64,000 nt of DNA from the NCBI RefSeq assembly GCF_003149105.1, contig NZ_QGDS01000011.1, forward strand, positions 62,001 through 126,000, in the 5' to 3' direction. This stretch comes from Faecalicatena contorta (GTDB lineage Bacteria; Bacillota; Clostridia; Lachnospirales; Lachnospiraceae). Positions 17,168 through 25,676 of the stretch are shown in pieces (within the stretch, counting starts at the first letter, position 1; every line of letters starts with the position of its first letter). The translations under genes were made by a program, and so were the position numbers. Under the pieces are notes generated by a model. It did not search any database and had not been told where the DNA came from. It saw only the letters and a list, made by a program, of their open reading frames with translations.

Positions 17168-18001
17168 CTAATATTCTAAAAATGCATCTATTCCACCGGC
17201 AATACCTTGAACTATTTTGGTCTGATAATCTGTTGTCTGCATCAGCATATCTTCTTCCGGATTCGTCATATATCCCATTTCCACAATTGTGACCGGAACC
17301 TTACTCCAGTTATTTCCACTCATAGAATCTGTTTCCCATACCCCGTCATTTTCACAGCCGGTGGCTTCACATAGTTTATTAATAATATCATCTGAAAGCT
17401 GCCTGCTGGCTGTATATAGTTCCGGCACATAAGGACTCTGAGGTGTAGTACAGATTGTCATTGCCCCCCGAGCCGACTGATCTTCCGAACCATTTGCGTG
17501 AATTCTAACATATGCATCGGCTTTAGCATTATTTGCAATCTCCGCACGCCCAATACAGCTGATTGGAGCATCATTAGACTCCCGAGTCATCAACACTGTA
17601 TAACCTCTGTTCTCAAGCTCCTTTTTTAACTGGACAGAAATATTCAGGGCCAGTTCATATTCCGGCACTCCGCTGCTGATTCCACTGGTGCCGCTGGTAT
17701 CTGCCGCCTTATACTCGGAAGAACCTGGACCCAAAGGCTCGCTTCCTTCCGCAACAACTGCAGAATGCCCCGGATCCAGGACGATAGTCCGGGCCTTTTC
17801 CTCTGCTTCTCTGGCCTTTTGTTCTTCCAACATTCTTTGCTTTTCCTGAGTATTTTGTTCTTCCTGCTTCTTTTCTTCAGCTTTCTTCTGGGCCTCTTCC
17901 TCCTGTACTCTCTTATCTTGTTTCTCTTGTGGTTTTTCTGCGCAGCCTGCCAGAAGCAGCGCTGCACACAAAATTAGAAATACTTCTTTTATTATGCTCA
18001 T
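17168..18001 (-). CDS. N-acetylmuramoyl-L-alanine amidase lipoprotein (Amidase_3)
   Basis: 277 residues. Signal peptide with lipobox LLLAGC, then a highly charged Glu/Lys/Gln-rich coiled-coil linker (about 25-75), then an Amidase_3 domain. Zinc ligands are visible: His in LDPGHS, Glu in VPEYELALN and His in RIHANG; the catalytic Glu is in VEMGYMTNPEED. It cleaves the amide between muramic acid and the stem peptide on the cell surface. ATG 18001 is chosen because GGGAG lies seven bases upstream. It ends the four-gene operon that starts at 20795. Confidence 0.93.
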   Translation of the reverse strand: MSIIKEVFLILCAALLLAGCAEKPQEKQDKRVQEEEAQKKAEEKKQEEQNTQEKQRMLEEQKAREAEEKARTIVLDPGHSAVVAEGSEPLGPGSSEYKAADTSGTSGISSGVPEYELALNISVQLKKELENRGYTVLMTRESNDAPISCIGRAEIANNAKADAYVRIHANGSEDQSARGAMTICTTPQSPYVPELYTASRQLSDDIINKLCEATGCENDGVWETDSMSGNNWSKVPVTIVEMGYMTNPEEDMLMQTTDYQTKIVQGIAGGIDAFLEY

Positions 18002-18022
18002 TTCTATCTCCCACATCTTTTA

Positions 18023-18601
18023 TTATTCAAATTTATAACCCCCACTGGACATCTTATTTTCTGCTGCATACAAAAATTCCACGTTTTTCTTTTCTACCTC
18101 AGACAAAACTCTTCCACTGTAGTTGGCATCAAACTCTTTTCCATCGTATTTTCCTTCATACCAGCTCTTGCTCTCAAAATAATCCTGCAGTTCTTTGGAG
18201 TCAAACTTTCTTCCGTGCCTTGCATAGATTTCATTTTTAGCGTAATTTAGCTCCTGAAGAGATAATCCCTCTATATCAGCATCTGTTAACGGTTGTGTAT
18301 TGCTGTTCGGCAGAACATAATCCTCTGTCATTTCATCTGCAGGCTTTTTATCCTCGTCCGTGTTTTCCTCTTTGGAAGAGCCGCTTGCGGAAACTATCAC
18401 TCTGTTGGTCAATTTCTTCTCATCTTCTTTTGGCATGACCGCTTTTAATTCTGCCGTTTTTGTAACGTCTTCACTGAATCCAGACACCGGGCTGATGGAG
18501 GCAGATACCAAAACTCCCCCTATAACTGCGGCAACAACAATCAACACCGGCAGTACACCTGCCAAAATTTTAAACATGCCCTTTTTTCCTATTTTATCCA
18601 T
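18023..18601 (-). CDS. Membrane-anchored YARHG domain protein
   Basis: 192 residues: short cytoplasmic N-terminus, one transmembrane helix (about 12-33), a Ser/Glu/Lys-rich linker, and a C-terminal YARHG domain (LNYAKNEIYARHG, then YFESKSWYEGKYDG and LSEVEKKNVEFL). YARHG is a small extracellular domain found in many Firmicutes surface proteins, with no proven activity. GAGGTG precedes ATG 18601. It is 21 bases upstream of the amidase gene. Confidence 0.9.
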   Translation of the reverse strand: MDKIGKKGMFKILAGVLPVLIVVAAVIGGVLVSASISPVSGFSEDVTKTAELKAVMPKEDEKKLTNRVIVSASGSSKEENTDEDKKPADEMTEDYVLPNSNTQPLTDADIEGLSLQELNYAKNEIYARHGRKFDSKELQDYFESKSWYEGKYDGKEFDANYSGRVLSEVEKKNVEFLYAAENKMSSGGYKFE

Positions 18602-18636
18602 ACTGCACCTCATTTTTATATCAAATTAAATCCCGG

Positions 18637-19545
18637 CTATTCCTTCCACTTTTTGATTCCCTCGTATCCCAGTGTCTGAATATCCCTAATCATTGAGCCA
18701 AGTTCCTCAATTACAATATCTGCATCTTTCCCCGGCAGCACCTCCATAACGGAAACCATTGTCTGTCTGCTCCAGATATAAACCGGCTCAGCAGATGCGC
18801 ATTTTGTCATGATACTAATAGAAAGGCTTGGTTTCAGAGCAAATAAAAATAATGCTGCAATGTAAAGTATCAATGCAATAACTCCTAAAAACATACCGAA
18901 TCTTGATAAAACCGGATGTTCAAACATAAGCCGTAAAGAGCTGAACAGCAAGATTCCCTCTGCTGCTGCCAGACAAAGTGCTTTGATAAAATGTTTTTTC
19001 TTAAAAACGAAAAACGGTACCGCTAGAGCAACTCCCACTATGTAAGCCAAAAGTGCCGGTATTCCTCCTATTTTCCATCCAATTGCCAGAGGAATGAAAC
19101 TGATGAGAAATCCAACCAGGAAATCCCACAATCCAAAACGTACTCCGTTTGAGATAGAAACACCTGCGACTTCATCAATCGTAAATTCTGTATGGCTCAT
19201 TGCCCTTCCAATCCAGGAACGTCCGCTTAAGCGGAAAAGGATTCTCTTGTTGGTCACCTGAATTTTCCCTTCCTGCCATAATCCGCGTATTCTGGAACGT
19301 GCGTTGCAGAGATGATACTGCTTCACAGGAATTTCCTGCTCACATGGAGCAATCAAATCCGGAACAATCTCTTTTCCTCTCTCGAAACATCCCTGTACAT
19401 CGTTATTATCAGACTCCCCAATTCCAATTAGTTTGCCAAACGGTATCCCGTCTCCCTTAGAAACAGTACCCATATTTTTCATCTGGCACCGGCATACCTC
19501 GCCCTCTGCCAACGGTCTTCCGCACTGATTGCAAAACTTTGCCAT
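18637..19545 (-). CDS. Zinc-ribbon membrane protein
   Basis: 302 residues. The N-terminus carries a zinc-ribbon-like Cys set (FCNQCGRPL, then VCRCQ). Residues 80-130 resemble a PH-like or GRAM-like patch (VTNKRILFRLSGRSWIG), and four hydrophobic helices follow between about 140 and 235. The C-terminus (VSVMEVLPGKDADIVIEELGSMI) is soluble. The combination suggests a membrane-associated sensor or scaffold. No precise family is recognised. GGAAG precedes ATG 19545. Confidence 0.8.
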   Translation of the reverse strand: MAKFCNQCGRPLAEGEVCRCQMKNMGTVSKGDGIPFGKLIGIGESDNNDVQGCFERGKEIVPDLIAPCEQEIPVKQYHLCNARSRIRGLWQEGKIQVTNKRILFRLSGRSWIGRAMSHTEFTIDEVAGVSISNGVRFGLWDFLVGFLISFIPLAIGWKIGGIPALLAYIVGVALAVPFFVFKKKHFIKALCLAAAEGILLFSSLRLMFEHPVLSRFGMFLGVIALILYIAALFLFALKPSLSISIMTKCASAEPVYIWSRQTMVSVMEVLPGKDADIVIEELGSMIRDIQTLGYEGIKKWKE

Positions 19546-19574
19546 TTCGTATTCTTCCTTTCTTTTTCTTCCCG

Positions 19575-20795
19575 TTATAATACACTTCCTATGCTAATAG
19601 ATGTAAGCTTATAAGTTTCTCCATCATAGCCAAAGGAAGCGCTCATATACGAGCCTCCATTTCCAGTTTCCTCTTCCGTTACCAGGTTATTCATCCAGGA
19701 TTTATAAGAATATGTATACTGCGTGTCATAATTGAAGGTCATCTCTGCACCAAGCATACCTTTATGGCTGGTATTATAATTAAACTTACATTTAAAATCA
19801 GTAAATGCCACCTGATTCAATGTATAAGACTCCTGGTTATGCAGCCCTGAGGCAAAATTATCATAGGACTCCTCACAGGAATCCTTATACTTGTCCAGAA
19901 ACAAATCAGAAATTTCTGAGAACTCCTGACCTGACATCGCGGCGCGATAGACCTTTTCCAGTGCTTCCTGCATTTTTGCCTGAACGGCTGTCTGCCCCTC
20001 ATCTGCCAGTTTCAAATCAGATACCGTAAACTGTTCACCCTGTACTGCTGAAAAGTCTGTCTCATATAATTCAAACCACGGCGCTGCTACCTGCAGCTTA
20101 TGACTGCCGGTAAATAATGTAACATAATAACTGTTCATTCCATCTATCTGGTTTTCCGCCTTTTCAGAATCTGTCAGTGCAATCCCGTCCACTGCCACAG
20201 ACGCCCCTGCCGGCACACTTATACAGAAATCCTTTACTACCTGCTCGTCAGAAGAGACTTTCCATCTGTCAAAAAACAGTATGGATTTTTCACCCTGTTT
20301 CGTCAGGTTTAATTGTAGAGTATCTGCCCCTCCACCTTTTATTGTATACTCTACGTTAAAACTCTTCTGGATACCGGAAACAGCCTGCTTATCCTTCTTA
20401 ATCTCAAAGCTTGTAATCTCCGGAGCTTCTGAGCTTTTCATTAATTCAATAAACTGATACTTCTGGAGAAGTCCTCCTTCTGGATAATCCGTCATATCGT
20501 ATACCCTGGACCAATTTTGCTCTGAGTATGCCTGAAGATAACGCCTTGCAACAGATTCCGCGCTGTTTTGACTTATGCCCATTCCAAAGAACATACCAAT
20601 AACCAGAATCAGACAGATTACTTCTGCAAGCACTATAATCTGCATTTTCGTCAGGCTCTTTGCCTTCTCTCCGTATTTCTTCACATCAATGGTTGGTTTC
20701 TTAACAATCCGAATTCCTTCAAGCTTCGTTCCGCAATTCTCGCAGAACTTGGCTTTATCTTCATTCTTTATTCCACAGTTTGGACAAAATAGCAT
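19575..20795 (-). CDS. Zinc-ribbon single-pass protein, TcaA/YvbJ-like
   Basis: 406 residues: an N-terminal zinc ribbon (CPNCGIKNEDKAKFCENCG), a cytoplasmic linker, one transmembrane helix (about 53-72), then an extracellular region with a domain like the NTF2-fold of TcaA (SVARRYLQAYSEQNWSRVYD) and a second similar region (ALEKVYRAAMSGQEFSEI). TcaA-type proteins influence cell-wall antibiotic response in staphylococci. The operon with an amidase supports an envelope role. GGAAAAGG precedes ATG 20795. It is the first gene of the operon. Confidence 0.82.
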   Translation of the reverse strand: MLFCPNCGIKNEDKAKFCENCGTKLEGIRIVKKPTIDVKKYGEKAKSLTKMQIIVLAEVICLILVIGMFFGMGISQNSAESVARRYLQAYSEQNWSRVYDMTDYPEGGLLQKYQFIELMKSSEAPEITSFEIKKDKQAVSGIQKSFNVEYTIKGGGADTLQLNLTKQGEKSILFFDRWKVSSDEQVVKDFCISVPAGASVAVDGIALTDSEKAENQIDGMNSYYVTLFTGSHKLQVAAPWFELYETDFSAVQGEQFTVSDLKLADEGQTAVQAKMQEALEKVYRAAMSGQEFSEISDLFLDKYKDSCEESYDNFASGLHNQESYTLNQVAFTDFKCKFNYNTSHKGMLGAEMTFNYDTQYTYSYKSWMNNLVTEEETGNGGSYMSASFGYDGETYKLTSISIGSVL

Positions 20796-21007
20796 ATTCC
20801 TTTTCCTTTCTTTCCAGCCTTTTCCTTCTTTAAAAATATTATTACTTAAGATAATATCATAGATTCCCCCTTTGACTCAATGTCCAATTTCCTCCAAGAC
20901 CCCAGGACATAAAGAGAGGACACCTCCTGTAATTGGAAATGTCCCCCTGTTAGAGCGTTGCCTCTATGTTATTAAATCTCTACTTTACCTGAATAAAGGC
21001 CTGAATA
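20796..21007. other. Structured intergenic region upstream of the TcaA-like gene
   Basis: An outer 7-bp inverted repeat (TCCAATT at 20883-20889, AATTGGA at 20931-20937) encloses two copies of AGGACA. A weak minus-strand promoter may lie near 20850-20880 (TTGAGT, 18 bases, TATTAT). No gene is seen. The structure could be a terminator for the SDR gene or a leader for the following operon. Confidence 0.35.
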
Positions 21008-21775
21008 TTACACAGCAGTCCAACCGCCGTCAACCGCCAGATACTGCCCTGTTGTGTAGCTTGAAGCGTCCGAAGCGAAATAAACGACTGCTCCGTCAAG
21101 CTCTCCGTCTCTTCCGGGACGTCCCATAGGACACAACATCTTAATTCCTGCAAGAGAAGCTTCGTCTTCTAAAACTTCCGCGGTCATTTCACTTGGAAAA
21201 TATGCAGGTCCGATGGTATTTACCGTTATATTATACTTCGCCCATTCATTTGCAAGAGCCTTTGTAAGCATTAAAACCGCACCTTTTGATGTACAGTAAG
21301 CTGATATTGGTGAGTTGGGCATAGCAACCTGCGAATGTATTGAGCCAATGTTAATAATCCTTCCATACTTTTGCGCAATCATAACCTTGCCAACTTCCCT
21401 TGCCGTAAAGTAAACACTATCACAGTTAACTCTGAGAGTTGATGCCCATTCCTCATCTGTCTGCGTATCTGCAGGGATGCCTTTTCCAACACCCGCGTTA
21501 TTAACCAATATATCAATTCTGCCGAAGTGCTCCTTAACCTTTGCAACCATATCAACTATTTCGGAAGTTACTAAAACATCACACTTTATAGCGAGGCATT
21601 TTACTCCCAGCGCTTCTATTTCTTTTTTAACTTTTTCGAGTTTTTCAACTCGTCTTGCCGCAATCGCAACGCTAGCTCCCTGGTTTGCCAATGCTTTAGC
21701 AAATTGAACCCCAAGACCTGATGATGCACCTGTTACTAATGCGATTTTACCTGTTAAATCAAACAAGTTTTTCAT
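21008..21775 (-). CDS. SDR family oxidoreductase, gluconate 5-dehydrogenase-like
   Basis: 255 residues. The Rossmann motif TGASSGLG, the NNAG motif (LVNNAGVGKG), and the catalytic set Ser in NIGSIHSQ, Tyr-x-x-x-Lys in YCTSKGAV are all present. The AARRVEKLEKV segment after the second strand favours NADP or mixed cofactor use. Substrate is unknown; relatives act on gluconate or similar polyols. The start is ATG 21775, seven bases after AGGAGG; an ATG two codons upstream is too close to that site. It follows two aldo/keto reductases. Confidence 0.88.
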   Translation of the reverse strand: MKNLFDLTGKIALVTGASSGLGVQFAKALANQGASVAIAARRVEKLEKVKKEIEALGVKCLAIKCDVLVTSEIVDMVAKVKEHFGRIDILVNNAGVGKGIPADTQTDEEWASTLRVNCDSVYFTAREVGKVMIAQKYGRIINIGSIHSQVAMPNSPISAYCTSKGAVLMLTKALANEWAKYNITVNTIGPAYFPSEMTAEVLEDEASLAGIKMLCPMGRPGRDGELDGAVVYFASDASSYTTGQYLAVDGGWTAV

Positions 21776-21836
21776 AAGCATCCCTCCTTAATGGGTATTT
21801 TACTTACAATATAGCACCCAAAATATGTATTGTCAA

Positions 21837-22949
21837 TTAATGGGAGGAAAGTAATTCTGTCATCTCTTTCATGTGGGCAGAAATATCAATGTTTTGCGGA
21901 CACTGCTTTTGACAGGCATTGCAGCCTATACATGCAGGCGGTCTCTTTTCTTCTTCGAGGGCTTCTAAAAAGGACAGCCTCCATACCCCGCTCATTTTTA
22001 CTTTATTATATATAGATAAAAGTCTTGGAATATCCAACTCTTTGGGACAATCACTGCAGCAATACCGGCATCCCGTACATGCAACAGAAACACTCGGACG
22101 ATATAAGTCACTCGCTTTTATCAGCAATTCCTTTTGCTGCTCAGTCAGAGGTTTATTTTCTTCAAAGGTCCCGATATTATCCCGGAGCTGCTCCTCATTT
22201 GACATTCCGCTGAGGGTAACTAAAACATTCGGAAGACTCATCACCCACCGCATTGCCCAGGACGAAATGGATTTTTCCGGTTCCGCTTCTAACAGCAGGG
22301 CATCTGCCTCTGGGGTTAAGGAGGCCAGACGGCCTCCATGTACAGGTTCCATTACTATAACGGGTACATTGTATTCCTCAAGGATATCATACAATTCTTC
22401 CGCATCATTGTAAGTCCAGTCATAATAATTCAACTGAATCTGTACAAAGTCCCAGGACCGCTCCTCCATCACACGTTTCAGGACTTTTGGACTGCCATGA
22501 AAGGAAAAACCAAGATACCGGATCTTACCGGATTTTTTTAGTTCCTCAAAATATTCCACACATCCATTGGAAAGAAACGTATCCACTATATGATCCTGAA
22601 TCCCATGCAGAAGATAAAAATCAATATAATTTGTCTGCAGACGGGAAAGCTGTTCGGCAAACTGTGCCTTATAATCGGGATTTGCATGCAGGTTGAATTT
22701 ATCTGCAATGTAATAGCTATCCCGGGGATACTTCAAGAGGGCTTGCCCTAAAAAGCTTTCCGATTCTCCATCATGATAGATATAAGCTGTGTCAAAGTAA
22801 TTGATTCCATGGGAAATTGCATAATCGATAAGTTCTTGGGCCTTTTCTCTGTCAATTGGAGTCCCCTGCTCATTTTCCTTTACAGGGAGACGCATAGCAC
22901 CCATACCTAAACTAGAAACATTTATATTCTGAAACTTTTTATAAATCAT
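21837..22949 (-). CDS. Aldo/keto reductase with C-terminal 4Fe-4S ferredoxin domain
   Basis: 370 residues. Residues 1-270 form an AKR barrel (GMGAMRLPV, NYFDTAYIYHDGESE, and LHGIQDH at the catalytic His). The C-terminal 100 residues carry two ferredoxin-like Cys clusters: CTGCRYCCSDCP and CIGCNACQKQCP. This class is common in Clostridia and probably couples flavin- or NAD-independent electron transfer to reduction of a carbonyl; substrates are largely unknown. It lies between an SDR and a second AKR. Confidence 0.92.
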   Translation of the reverse strand: MIYKKFQNINVSSLGMGAMRLPVKENEQGTPIDREKAQELIDYAISHGINYFDTAYIYHDGESESFLGQALLKYPRDSYYIADKFNLHANPDYKAQFAEQLSRLQTNYIDFYLLHGIQDHIVDTFLSNGCVEYFEELKKSGKIRYLGFSFHGSPKVLKRVMEERSWDFVQIQLNYYDWTYNDAEELYDILEEYNVPVIVMEPVHGGRLASLTPEADALLLEAEPEKSISSWAMRWVMSLPNVLVTLSGMSNEEQLRDNIGTFEENKPLTEQQKELLIKASDLYRPSVSVACTGCRYCCSDCPKELDIPRLLSIYNKVKMSGVWRLSFLEALEEEKRPPACIGCNACQKQCPQNIDISAHMKEMTELLSSH

Positions 22950-22972
22950 ATGTTAACCCCCATTTTTTACTT

Positions 22973-23065
22973 TTATTCTACTTCATACTGCCAGGTATTA
23001 ATTCCGCCAAATTCACGAATATCTGTATCTTCATATGCACCTCCATCGTCTTGATAGATCCACTT
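22973..23065 (-). other. In-frame coding-like tail beyond the aldo/keto reductase stop
   Basis: Immediately after the TAA of the gene ending at 23066, the same frame reads 30 residues beginning KWIYQDDGGAYEDTDIREFG and ending NTWQYEVE before a second TAA at 22973-22975. Its aromatic and acidic content looks like a real protein tail. No ribosome binding site and start codon give it an independent reading. Confidence 0.5.
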
Positions 23066-24091
23066 TTATGACTGCCATCCGGTTCTGTCAATTTCACCAT
23101 TTAAATCCCAGATATTTTTCCAGTTTTCAGCTCCCGGCCACAAAAACACTTTGGCCTTTATCAGCCGGTCATTTTTATCTGCTTTACGGATTATCTCCAT
23201 CTCTTCATCAGTCAGTGGATCTTCAATAACTGCAGCAATATTACTAAAATATTCAGATTCTCTTACAGAAAATGGTACGGGAATGTGCCCTCTCTGCACT
23301 GCCCATTTAATGCAGATTAGAGCCGGATGAACCCCGTGGTCCTTTGCTATTTTAACCAATTCCGGCATTTCCATCACTATAGTATCATTTGATTCCTTAT
23401 CCCGTTCCGGTCTTTCAGCCGATCCCAGGGGAGAGTATGCTATTGTTACAATATCCTGGCTCTTACAATACTCAAACATGTCCCACTGCTGAAATGCCGG
23501 ATGTACTTCTACTTCATTAAAAACCGGTTTAATTCTGCATAACGGCAGCATCTCCTTCAATTTAGGAACTGTCATATTAGAGACTCCAATATGGCGTACA
23601 AGTCCCATGTCTACTAATTTCTCCATCTGTTCCCATGTCTCCATAAACTCCTCAATGAAAAAAGGACGTGAATCCGGGTGACGGTCATCCACACCTGCAC
23701 CTGGTGCATGATAATTAGGGAAGGGCCAATGTACTAAGTAAGAATCAAGATAATCCAGTTGTAAGTCCTTAAGGGTCTTAGATACAGCAACCAGTACATC
23801 CCGCTTACCGTGCATATTATTCCACAATTTAGATAGTATATATAGCTCTTCTCTTTTTACAAGTCCATCACTGAATGCCCTTGAATATACCTTTCCTATA
23901 TCACTTTCATTGCCGTATGCAGCTGCTCCGTCAAAAAAACGATACCCAATTTTAATTGCATTATACACCGCATTTGAAACCTCTTCTGATGTATATTTAT
24001 CATTTCCAAACGTCCCCATTCCGATTGCGGGGATTAAAGCTCCATTTGCTAATTTTATTTGAGGTACTTGATTTGCATCGACTGTTTTCAT
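23066..24091 (-). CDS. Aldo/keto reductase (aldose reductase-like)
   Basis: 341 residues. AKR features: IGMGTFGNDKYTSEEV, RFFDGAAAYGNESDIG (Asp and Tyr of the catalytic tetrad), Lys in ILSKLW, and His in YLVHWPFP. It would reduce sugar or other aldehydes with NAD(P)H. GGGAG precedes ATG 24091. Odd point: after the TAA at 23066-23068 the same frame continues for 30 protein-like codons (22976-23065) to a second stop, so the present stop may be a nonsense mutation or natural truncation. Confidence 0.9.
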   Translation of the reverse strand: MKTVDANQVPQIKLANGALIPAIGMGTFGNDKYTSEEVSNAVYNAIKIGYRFFDGAAAYGNESDIGKVYSRAFSDGLVKREELYILSKLWNNMHGKRDVLVAVSKTLKDLQLDYLDSYLVHWPFPNYHAPGAGVDDRHPDSRPFFIEEFMETWEQMEKLVDMGLVRHIGVSNMTVPKLKEMLPLCRIKPVFNEVEVHPAFQQWDMFEYCKSQDIVTIAYSPLGSAERPERDKESNDTIVMEMPELVKIAKDHGVHPALICIKWAVQRGHIPVPFSVRESEYFSNIAAVIEDPLTDEEMEIIRKADKNDRLIKAKVFLWPGAENWKNIWDLNGEIDRTGWQS

Positions 24092-24439
24092 ATATTACTC
24101 CCTTCAAGTCTGAATTTTATAGTGAAATTATTTTGTGCAGTCTTTATATTTTATAGGAAGAGGGCACACATCTCTACATCCATTCTATTATATTTCATAT
24201 TTAGTTTCAAACACTTTAGCCAAAACCGCTAAGTGTCACAGGTCCACCCGTTCGAAGACAGAACAATAAAAGTTCTCATATCCATTCATATGCTCCTTTG
24301 TCATGTTTTAGTGATGCTCACAACCATGGTCATGATGCTATCTTCTATTTTATTCATTCACTATGTTGTTCCCTCTAACTTATTTTATATCAGATATTTA
24401 TAAATTGAAATGTGAAGTTTCAAGTTTTTCCAATACCAA
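24092..24439. other. Intergenic region upstream of the aldo/keto reductases
   Basis: About 350 bases. No convincing long coding frame. It contains a copy of a repeated leader-like element (24282-24339) followed by AAGGAG and a short frame of 18 codons on the minus strand (begins MDMRTFIVLSSNGW). The rest shows no clear structure or consensus promoter. Confidence 0.4.
24282..24339 (-). repeat. Leader-like repeat, copy A
   Basis: On the plus strand bases 24302-24331 match 38695-38723 at 25 of 29 aligned positions with one gap (shared blocks ATGTTTT, GTGAT, CTCACA, CCAT, GTC). Both copies have the same orientation, and both are followed on the minus strand by a ribosome-binding-like site, an ATATGAA or CATATGAA segment and a very short frame. 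No named element is recognised. Confidence 0.45.
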
Positions 24440-24480
24440 TAAAAAACAAGTGTATCGCTCATTTAGAACGATACGCTTGT
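24440..24480 (-). terminator. Terminator after manA
   Basis: ACAAG-x-GTATCG and its complement (24447-24458 and 24469-24480) form a 12-position stem with one mismatch on the minus strand and an 10-base loop, followed on that strand by six U residues. It lies 47 bases past the stop at 24527. Confidence 0.8.
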
Positions 24481-24526
24481 AAATAGTTTTGTCTTTATTC
24501 TGTTTTTTGCAGAACACCCGCAGGCG

Positions 24527-25600
24527 TCAGGTTCTATCGTGTTCCTCACGCTCCGGCGGCATGCATGATACCAGCTCCAACTCCTGTCCATCATCTGCAA
24601 GTGCTGTATAATTGAAGGCTGCATTCTTTGGAAGGAAAAAATAATCTCCTTTTCTAATTTCCTGTTTGTACCCTTCACCTTCAATCACGCCCGTACCATT
24701 TACAACAATATATATGGACGGTGCCTCTTCCAGTCTCAAAGAACTATGTATATAATACCGGTTTACCAGAAAACATGGAGTATCCTCTTTGGTAATAAGC
24801 GCTTCTTTCTGATAACTCTCATTTTCCTCCAGCAGCTTTGGCTCTTTTTTAGACTCTTTTATACTATCCATTCCATACAACGAGTAATCAAAGCAGTCAA
24901 GCGCTACATCTTTGGACAATCCGATATACATTTCCTGATTACTCAGCATATGATCGCCGCACCAGTATTCAGGCTGAATTGTAAAATCTGTAGGTTCCTG
25001 TACCTCAAGTATCAGGCATCCTGCACCGATAGCATGTACCGCCTTCCCGGGTATCAAATAAACATCCCCCGGTTTAACCGGAACTCTATTCAGATACTGA
25101 TCCATAATATCCTTATCCGTCTTAGATTTTTCAATGATATCAGAAAACTCTTCTTTTGATATTTTATCTTTAAATCCAAAACATATGCTGGCATTTTCTC
25201 TTGTAGCCAGTATGAGCCACATTTCAGTTTTTCCGTAAGAACTGTTAAAATACTTTTCTGAATATTCCCTGTCTGGATGGACCTGCATTGGAAGCCTGAT
25301 TGCACTGTCCAGATATTTAACCAGCACCTCCAGAGTCCCGCTGCTTCCTACTGTTTCCCTGGGATACTTTTCTATCAACTCTTTTAGTGTAACATCTGTA
25401 TCTTTTATGATACTTAAGCCTTCCAGCAGGCCGCTGCTCTTTTCATTGATAGCCTTTACTGTCGATGCTACCCATTCTTCCGGCAGATGATTATCTTCCT
25501 TTGGATCACCCATCAAATCATGAAACAGCATTCCGCCTTCATATACTCTCCATACCCTGTTCCGCTCAAAAAACAATGGTCTCTCTGTTAATTCTCTCAT
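24527..25600 (-). CDS. manA: Mannose-6-phosphate isomerase, class I
   Basis: 357 residues, a typical length for short bacterial class I enzymes. Zinc-binding cupin residues are visible: Gln and His in MQVHPD, Glu in GKTEMWLIL, and His in GKAVHAIGAG. A second cupin-like C-terminal domain (VVNGTGVIEGEG) follows. It interconverts mannose 6-phosphate and fructose 6-phosphate. It is the last gene of the RbsABC-like operon, implying that the importer delivers mannose or a sugar converted to it. AGGAGG precedes ATG 25600. Confidence 0.93.
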   Translation of the reverse strand: MRELTERPLFFERNRVWRVYEGGMLFHDLMGDPKEDNHLPEEWVASTVKAINEKSSGLLEGLSIIKDTDVTLKELIEKYPRETVGSSGTLEVLVKYLDSAIRLPMQVHPDREYSEKYFNSSYGKTEMWLILATRENASICFGFKDKISKEEFSDIIEKSKTDKDIMDQYLNRVPVKPGDVYLIPGKAVHAIGAGCLILEVQEPTDFTIQPEYWCGDHMLSNQEMYIGLSKDVALDCFDYSLYGMDSIKESKKEPKLLEENESYQKEALITKEDTPCFLVNRYYIHSSLRLEEAPSIYIVVNGTGVIEGEGYKQEIRKGDYFFLPKNAAFNYTALADDGQELELVSCMPPEREEHDRT

Positions 25601-25676
25601 GATATCCCTCCTAAGTAAGGCTCCAGTATAATACTGAAGCCTCTTGTTTTAAATCTTAAAATACTGTCTTTCTTTT

